From Benincasa hispida (Eukaryota; Streptophyta; Magnoliopsida; Cucurbitales; Cucurbitaceae), in assembly GCF_009727055.1 (NCBI RefSeq), contig NC_052351.1, forward strand, positions 61,520,922 to 61,584,921: 64,000 nt of DNA. Direction: 5' to 3'. Below are positions 57,193 through 64,000 of this stretch, piece by piece. Within the stretch, counting starts at the first letter, position 1; every line of letters starts with the position of its first letter. Position numbers and translations under genes: made by a program. The notes beneath the pieces were generated by a model. The model was given only the letters and a program-made list of their open reading frames with translations. It was not told where the DNA came from and made no database searches.

Positions 57193-59188
57193 TGAGGATT
57201 TCCATGAGCAACGGAATGATCGTTTCAAATTTCAATCGTATATGAACATTCACAATTAAAGTACACAAACGGAAACAATAGGCTATGCACAAAATCAAAA
57301 TTACAGCATGTTTTACTCTACGATCAAAGGAAAGAATATACATATCTTTGAAGACTCATCTTCAAGATCCTTGATCACGAACGCTCGTTCACAGCAACAC
57401 GGCAACACAAGAACGTTCGAACTCTATGACTGCAACACTTCAGGATCCACAGCGATCTTGAACACAAGGATCACCCAGATCACGAATACAGCAAACGCAA
57501 CGAACGACCTCCACAGTACCTCGACAGTGTCAAGTTGAGTATGACACCACCAAAAAGGTTGACTTGGTATTCTCGATATGAGAATCTAAAGTGTGGGCTC
57601 TGTGTGGACTTGGTTAGAGGATGAGACTGGAGGAGAACAATCGTGTAAACGATTGAACAAGTGAGAGATGTCAAAGCCTATTGTATAGGACGATGCCCAA
57701 TCGTTTAACAGAAGTTATGCGATCGTTTAGCTAATCGGCCAGCTGAGTGTCTATCATATAGAAACATTCCACGATCGTCTAGTCTCTCCAAACTGTTGTT
57801 TAGTAAATCTTATTTACTTGACAACCTTTCCGTGAGAACTTTTTGAGAATGGAAATCCCAATTCAACCTTTAAATTTAGGAAAACATTTTTCCTTTTATC
57901 TCACGGTTATCATGAAACTATCAATAACCTCCCACTCAATTGGTTATTAGAGAAAAAGAGATAATTATCAAATAATTAATATTTTATAAATATATCTGAT
58001 AACCAACTTACCATACTATATTTATAACCTGTAGTTTTAATATTTCATCTCATGAAACATATAAACCATAGCTCTTTTTTTTATTTCATGGCACTTAATG
58101 TAAATCTCATTTATAATTAATCCTCCACTTGATGTATTCTCATATATCATATCAATCATATCATATATAATCGAATTACCTCTTGTCAATTTGAACATTT
58201 CAAATCAACACCAAGAACTGATCCTCAACTTGAATCCAGTGAGCTACCAAGGGGACCTTATGGACCTATAAACTCGAAGCTCCAACGGTACGTGAATAAT
58301 TGACTAAAAACTCTTTAGTCAAGGGATCCACCATCCATTAACTGCCAGACATTCCACTAAAGACCGACAGTTGAACTCTTCTTACTATAGATATATTATG
58401 TGTCCATTTTAACCAATCAACAATGTGATAACCCTAAGTACCACTAATCCCTCTAATGAACATAAGTCATAATCCTACTATGACTAAGTCCTCTCTTCCA
58501 AAGAGAAGCTGTGGCCATATGTTCAAGCCCTGAAATCAACCCCTAAGGGAGTAATCTCTCTACTTACCCCTGCTTCAGGGAAGGAGTGAATTTCATCTTG
58601 TGTAACTGAGTTCCTAGCTCCCAAATCAGACAAGTCCCCAAAAAGGTAGGTATGTTGAGTTGGCAATCTGGCCACTCTCACTCATACTAATCAAATGACT
58701 GCCCTCAAAGGCAGGAGTTCCGAAAACACTCAGGATTAAGGTCATGTCACATATGGTCGTTTAGGTGAGATGTAAATCTCCAGTATCAACAACGTTTTAT
58801 ACAGAGAAGAATCATCTCATGGTCTTATCTTATACAAACTCTCTATATAGGACACCCCCACTTGCATGTCTCCACATGAATGGTTGGGATCTACCATCCG
58901 TAGTAGTTTACAACACTTGCAAACCTCTACAAAGCGGGTCGTATCCGTAGTGTTACAAGGATCAGGTATCTCACCTTAATCCTTATACTACATACCTATT
59001 TAGGTTATCACTTAAGGCATGATCCACTTGTATATCTCATATACATACTTAAGTTTACATACGATAACCATGGAGCTTTGTTTATTGAATATGAGTAAAT
59101 GCAGAATGAAATAACTCTTATTTTATTCATAACAATGTGTATATTACAAACTATGATACTCTGGAGAATTAAGACCCCAATCCCAACA
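57193..59188 (-). repeat. Cop5 3' LTR
   Basis: 1996 bp, TGAGGATTTCC...CCAATCCCAACA on the plus strand, of the same family as the Cop4 LTRs and the solo LTR at 47142. On the minus strand it is preceded by the purine-rich AGGACAAGTTGGATAT. The left flank is CGAAC (57188-57192); its partner is lost with the 5' end of the element. Confidence 0.85.
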
Positions 59189-62100
59189 ATATCCAACTTG
59201 TCCTAATGCCTTGGTAGACTAATGTACAATACAATATAAAAACATGTACAATATATAATAAACTAAGGCATACCTCAGTATCTTCTCCCACTTGCCTTAG
59301 ACAAGATGTCACATGTCCCGCAGATCCAGACTCTCAGGTGACCCTCGAACACTTTAGCCATGAGAGCCTTTGTAAAGGGATCAGCAACGTTGTGCTCTGA
59401 TGCGATCTTTATGACTATCACATCACCATGATGCACAATCTCCCTGATCAAGTGGTATTTCCGCTCTATATGCTTTCCTCGATGATGACTCTGAGGCTCC
59501 TTCGAATTTACCACAGCCTCACTGTTATCACAATAAAGAGTGATAGACAAATCTATATTTGGAACAACTTCCAAATCTGCAAGGAATTTCCTCAGCCAAA
59601 TAGCCTTCTTAGCTGCTTCATAAGTGGCTACGTATTCGGCTTCCATAGTGGAGTCTGCAATGCATCCTTGCTTGATGCTTCGCCACACTAAGCCCCTCCA
59701 TTCAGAGTGAAAATTGACCCCAATGTCGATTTGCGAGAATCTCTATCAGTCTGAAAGTCAGAGTCTATGTATTTTGTAAGAATCAGATCCTTTCTCCCCA
59801 TACACGAGCATGTAGTCCCTCGTTCTCCAAAGATACTTGAGAATCGTCTTGATCGTCGTCCAGTGAACAAATCCTGGATTGGACTGATACCGACTGACAT
59901 TCCTTACTACATAGCAAATGTGGGGTATAGTACACAATATTGCATACATTAAACTTCCTACAGCTGAAGCATAGGGAATCCGTCTCATCTCCTCAACCTC
60001 TTGAGGTGTCTTAGAACATTGATCCTTAGACAAAACGATTCCATTCCTGAAGGGTAACAAACCCCTCTTGGAATCATGCATCATGTACCAGATCAACATT
60101 TGATCGATGTATCATGCCTGAGACAAGGCTAGCCTATTGTTCTTACGATCCTGAATGATCTGGATCCCTAGAACATACTGTGCCTCACCCAAATCTTTTA
60201 TTTGGAATTGAGCAGCTAGTCTTTTCTTAATGTCAGTCAGATACTCTACATCATTCTCAATGAGTAGGATATCATTCACATACAATACCAAGAAAGTTAC
60301 CGAGATGTTGATGATTTTCTTGTAGACACAAGACTCATCAATGTTCTGATCAAAGCCAAACGACTTGACCGCAGTGTCAAATCTAATGTTCCATGATCGA
60401 GACACTTGTTTCAACCCATAAATGGACCTATTAAGCTTGCAAACTTTTGCTCTTGATCTGGAACTACGAACCCTTCTGATTGAGTCATATAGATGGTCTT
60501 CTCAAGATTACCATTAAGAGAGGCAGTCTTGACGTCCATTTGCCATATCTCATAATCATAAAATGTGGCTATGGATAGAAGTATCTTGATAGACTGGAAC
60601 ATGACAACAAGTGAGAAAGTTTCCTCATAGTCAACTCCCTACATCTGGATATAACCCTTTGCCACAAGTCTAGCCTTAAAGGTTTACACCTTTCCATCTA
60701 CACCTCTCTTTCACTTATAGATCCACTTACACTCAATAGCTCTTACCCCATCAGGCGGATCCACAATCTCTCAGACGTTATTGAAGTACATAGACTCCAT
60801 CTTCTAGTTCATCGCTTTAATCCATTCATCTTTGTCAACATCCTCCATTGCTTTCTTAAAAGACAATGGATCCTCGACCCCATCATTAGAAATGACGTTT
60901 TGGGCTTCAGTCAAACCCATGTAGTGATCTGATGGGTTCATAACCCTCCTACTATGTCGAGACAATCTCAACTCTTGAACTGGTTTGACTAGATGATCCG
61001 ACCTCAACAACTCTTGGTTATCTGTCGGCCTGTTCAACAACCCTTTTTGAACCCTTAGTAGTCTCAGTCTCACTAGAAATCTCACGTAAAACGAGCTTAC
61101 TTCATGGCTTATGATCCCTCATGTAGTCTTTTTCCAAGAAAATAGCATTTATTGAAACAAACACTTTGTTCTCACTCAGATCATAGAAGTATCTACCTCT
61201 CATTTCCTTGGAGTAGCCTACAAAGAGATAAACTTTCGAACGCAGTTCCAACTTCTTCGGGTTAGTCACAATCACATGTGTCGAACACCCCCAAATCCTG
61301 AAGTGGCGTAAACTACCTTTACGATCTCTCCACAACTCAAAAGGTGCTTCAGAAACACTTTTCAAGGGAACGTTGTTCACCATTCTGTTGAGGTGTACCT
61401 GGGGCCGAGAGTTGGGATGCAATCCCATGTTATATCATATAGTTCTGGAATTGGAGGTCCATATACTCTCCACCATGATCAGATCATAGTGTTTTTATCT
61501 TCTTACCTAACAGGTTTTCAACTTCAACCTTATACTCCTTAAACTCGTCAAGGGATTCAGACTTAGTTGCATTAGGTAGAGATACCCGTACCTTGAATAA
61601 TCATCTAGGAAAGAGATGAAATATTCATACCCACCTCGAGCTCTAACACTCATCGGACCACAGAGGTCTGAATTTACAAGCTCCAAGGCTTCCTTGGTTC
61701 TGTAACCTTTTCTAGTAAAAGGTCGTTTGGTCATCTTACCTTCGAGGCATGATTCATACATCGGTAAGGATTTTTCTTCTAAACTCTTTAGAAGTCCACT
61801 TTTTACCAATTGCTCAATCATATTGAGGTTGATGTGACCTAACCTTAGATGCCAAAGATGGGCATTTTCCTTAGGAGAAACCTTTGGTCTTTTAGTTTTT
61901 GTCGTCATACTAAACATTTCAATATTAAACAAGGCTTTTATAACTAATGGCCTTAGTACATATAAGTTACTTTCCATTGAACCAAAACCAATCTCCATTC
62001 CATTCTTGAAAATAAACACTTTATTCTTAGAAAAGGAGACGGTATACCCTTGTTCAATGAGACAAGAAACTGAGATTAAGTTCCTTTTAATATGAGAAAC

Positions 62101-62312
62101 TATGAAAACATTATCTAGTAACAAATAACATTTCTTGTCCAAAAGTAACTTTAGCCTGCCTACAATAACAATTGAAACAACCTCACCAGTACCGACTCGT
62201 AGACTCATCTCTTCCTGTGGTAACGTTTTCCAGGAACTGAATCCTTGGTAAGAGGAACTAACATGGTTGGTAGCACCCGAATCTAGGATCCAGGCAGAAT
62301 CATAATTGCATA
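59189..62312 (-). pseudogene. Cop5 pol: protease, integrase, RT, RNase H
   Basis: From the right: protease DSGATNHVSSS (62300-62230, intact motif), pre-integrase RNLISVSCLIEQGYTVSFSK, zinc finger HLWHLRLGHINLNMIEQLVK with YESCLEGK (first Cys changed to Tyr), and integrase core NSDLCGPMSVRARGGYEYF and FLDDYSRYGYLY. Then FELWRDRKGSLRHFRIWGCS and LFVGYSKEMRGR, the linker DEWIKAMN, and RT with YVND at 60271-60282 in place of YVDD. RNase H includes RIPYASAVGSLMYAILCT and STMEAEYVATYEAAKKA. It is split over several frames. Gag and the 5' LTR are lost at 62312. Confidence 0.9.
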
Positions 62313-62620
62313 GGAACTCAATTTAATCCCAAGGCTAGAATCTCCGATCCTTAATTACATTTATCCACTTTATTTATACTTTTCTTGCATGCTTAATCTC
62401 AACCACACCAAACTCTCCACATTTATCGCTATAACTATTAAATTAATTTAACGAAAAAAAATAATGCACTTCTCTACCGATCGACCTAGACTTACCACAA
62501 TTACTATGTGTTTGTAGTAATAAGAGTAGATTCGATAATTTATGAATTTTGTTTGATTCTTAGACCTTTGGGAGCGACACCAAAGGCTATGATCAAAATG
62601 GCACTATTGCTACAGAATGT
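62313..62620 (+). repeat. 3' end of a gypsy-type LTR and leader
   Basis: A truncated block containing CTCTACCGATCGACCTAGACTTACC, which resembles the GTTCGACC...GACTTACC phrase near the 3' end of the GypA and GypB LTRs. No intact primer site follows; TTTGGGAGCGACACC near 62569 stands at its place. The 5' part of the LTR is missing at the junction with Cop5. Confidence 0.4.
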
Positions 62621-62705
62621 ACCATTTAAGTTTTGTCTTGTTAAGTTTTTTGTTAGAGCATTCTCTTGCTTTTGATTCGTTTTCTTTTCTTGTGTCAATT
62701 TTGTT

Positions 62706-63071
62706 ATGGCTAATGGAATACACAATATGTATTATGCATTGCAAGCAAGGCAATTTGCCGAAGAGAGAAAAAAAGAGGCCAAGCAAATTTCTGAGCTCAA
62801 AAGTATGTTAGGTGATCTTGTCTCATCTGTTCGGTTGTTGGTGGAAAGACAGTTGCAAGGTAGCTCGATGCTGACGAGCTTTGCCTTAAAGAGTCACCCT
62901 AGTCATTGGGAGCTTGAGCTTTACACCCATCTTGGATGGACCTCTCACTCCTTTGACTATGGTAATTCATATACGCAATCACAGTACTACTACCATCCTT
63001 CCATTCCCGAGATGTCAGAGTTTTCTCATGAGGTCGACCAAGGTATGTATTTAGAAGGTATAATTAGATAA
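62706..63071 (+). CDS. 121-aa ORF, probably retroelement-derived
   Basis: One open frame from ATG at 62706 to TAG, following the leader above. Residues about 15-50 are charged and helical (ARQFAEERKKEAKQISELKS, LGDLVSSVRLLVERQLQ), a probable coiled coil. The C-terminal half is rich in Tyr, Ser and His (HSFDYGNSYTQSQYYYHPS). I do not recognise the family. Position after an LTR-like end suggests the N-terminal part of a gypsy-type gag. A second short frame downstream (about 63146-63320: LQRLNDLLAQIADSIRRLEV) looks like more of the same protein after a stop. Whether it is expressed cannot be told. Confidence 0.4.
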   Translation: MANGIHNMYYALQARQFAEERKKEAKQISELKSMLGDLVSSVRLLVERQLQGSSMLTSFALKSHPSHWELELYTHLGWTSHSFDYGNSYTQSQYYYHPSIPEMSEFSHEVDQGMYLEGIIR

Positions 63072-63320
63072 TTACTTAACCATAAATTCTCTATATAGTA
63101 GAATTTTCTTCATATCTAGCAGGAGAGCTTTCAATTCAAAATGGAGGTTTGAGCTGAGTTACAGCGTTTGAATGACTTGCTTGCTCAAATTGCTGACTCA
63201 ATTAGGAGGTTGGAGGTGTACCAACTACAGCACCATATATTTGAGGCTATCGAGGCATCCAATTTTGAGGTAATTTACTCCGATAACGAGGACAATGATG
63301 TAGATCCTATGCAATGGTAA

Positions 63321-64000
63321 ACCCTAGTCATCGAGGCTGAGGAAGAACATGCACCTAAACTCGACGATTCCAGGTGATAGAGTTAAAGGTAGAAAGACCT
63401 CGCCTTGTCCCATCATCTAGTATTTCATATATCTTTGAGTTTTCTTCTTCATGTTCTTAAGGGTCGTTTGTCGAGTCCTTTTTTTTTTTTTTTTTGCTCA
63501 ATCAAGCCATTTGAGTCTTTTAATTCTTTCTTCTTACTTTTTTTTGCCTAATATGAAAAATACCAAATTCAACCTATCTAGCTCTCTTCAAAATATAAAA
63601 AGCCTTATAGCCTTACCGAGCTATATTGACTCATCCAAGAAAGGACCAAAGAAGTACGAGAACTTCTTTGTACCTTGATAGGGGATAGGTCACATCGAGC
63701 AACCGATGTTAAAAAATTTTCATTTTTGGAAAGATTTAGATATCAAAGATTTTAATTACTTTTTAGAACTAGGAGTAAGTTAATTTAATTTGGGTTAATT
63801 AATTAAGATTAATTTAGTTTAGATTATATTAGTTTTACTTTAATTTAATTTAATCAGATTTAGTCTTAATTAAAAATTTAAAAAAAAGTTAAAATAAATA
63901 ATAATAATAATAGTAAAGAAATTATTTTAAAATAACGGCTAGAGCGCCGCGACGCTCTCGCTACAAAGCATATCTGTTTAGAATAGATTTGCAGTTGCGA
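63321..64000. other. AT-rich DNA at the window end, no gene
   Basis: Contains T-runs (63479-63495), AT-rich TTAATTTAATTT-type repeats (63770-63880) and a short GC-rich patch near 63940 (GGCTAGAGCGCCGCGACGC). No domain or RNA gene is recognised. Confidence 0.45.

Noticed and set aside
1..62312. Endogenous pararetrovirus (caulimovirid-like) insertion
   Set aside because: Every RT or integrase fragment read shows copia or gypsy order and motifs with LTRs; no movement-protein or caulimovirid-like coat region was seen.

Overview
This window is eukaryotic, from a flowering plant. It has two spliced nuclear genes with GT-AG introns, tRNA-iMet-primed Ty1/copia and tRNA-Asp-primed Ty3/gypsy (Athila-like) LTR retrotransposons, and MITEs in AT-rich DNA. 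A foldback MITE rich in CTATC/GATAG motifs recalls short repeats I associate with cucurbits, so Cucurbitaceae is my best guess, at moderate confidence only.

Layout. 1-3610: the 5' part of a minus-strand copia element (Cop1), cut by the window edge and sitting in an intron of the first host gene. 3734-5578: five 3' exons of an ELMO-domain protein gene (+). 5579-11692: intergenic DNA with a hAT MITE that keeps an 8-bp target duplication, a Tourist-like MITE, small tandem repeats, a 42-bp-arm hairpin and a foldback MITE. 11693-51466: about 40 kb of nested retrotransposons. 51467-53264: intergenic, with a second Tourist-like MITE. 53265-56615: a complete three-exon gene (-) for a plastid GrpE co-chaperone, 336 aa. 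57193-62312: a 5'-truncated copia element (Cop5, -). 62313 to the end: debris of a plus-strand gypsy-like element and AT-rich DNA.

The 40-kb nest can be read as layers. The outermost copia (Cop2, -) has its 3' LTR at 11693-12345 and its 5' LTR at 50810-51466. Inside its RT lies Cop3 (+, about 12720-45145). The RNase H gene of Cop3 is split by Cop4 (-, 15440-42660), which has LTRs of about 2.1 kb. Cop4 carries gypsy element GypA (15600-22715) in its 3' LTR and gypsy element GypB (25971-35656) in its RT. GypB holds an inverted solo LTR in its own 5' LTR and a third LTR-like block in its body. Cop2 also carries a solo LTR of the Cop4 family (47142-49305) and a chimeric filler made of mitochondrial atp1 plus gypsy RT. 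Most insertions are backed by 4-5 bp target duplications or by reading frames that resume on the far side. All retroelement coding regions seen are broken by stops, frameshifts or deletions, so the only genes likely to make protein are the ELMO and GrpE genes.

Assembly quality. There is a 25-N gap (19358-19382) beside a large inverted repeat, a single N at 10925, and an untrimmed Illumina Nextera mate-pair junction adapter (24419-24456) flanked by a 151-bp duplication. The last is almost certainly not biological. I saw no novel gene system; the striking content is the nested retroelement structure and these artefacts.
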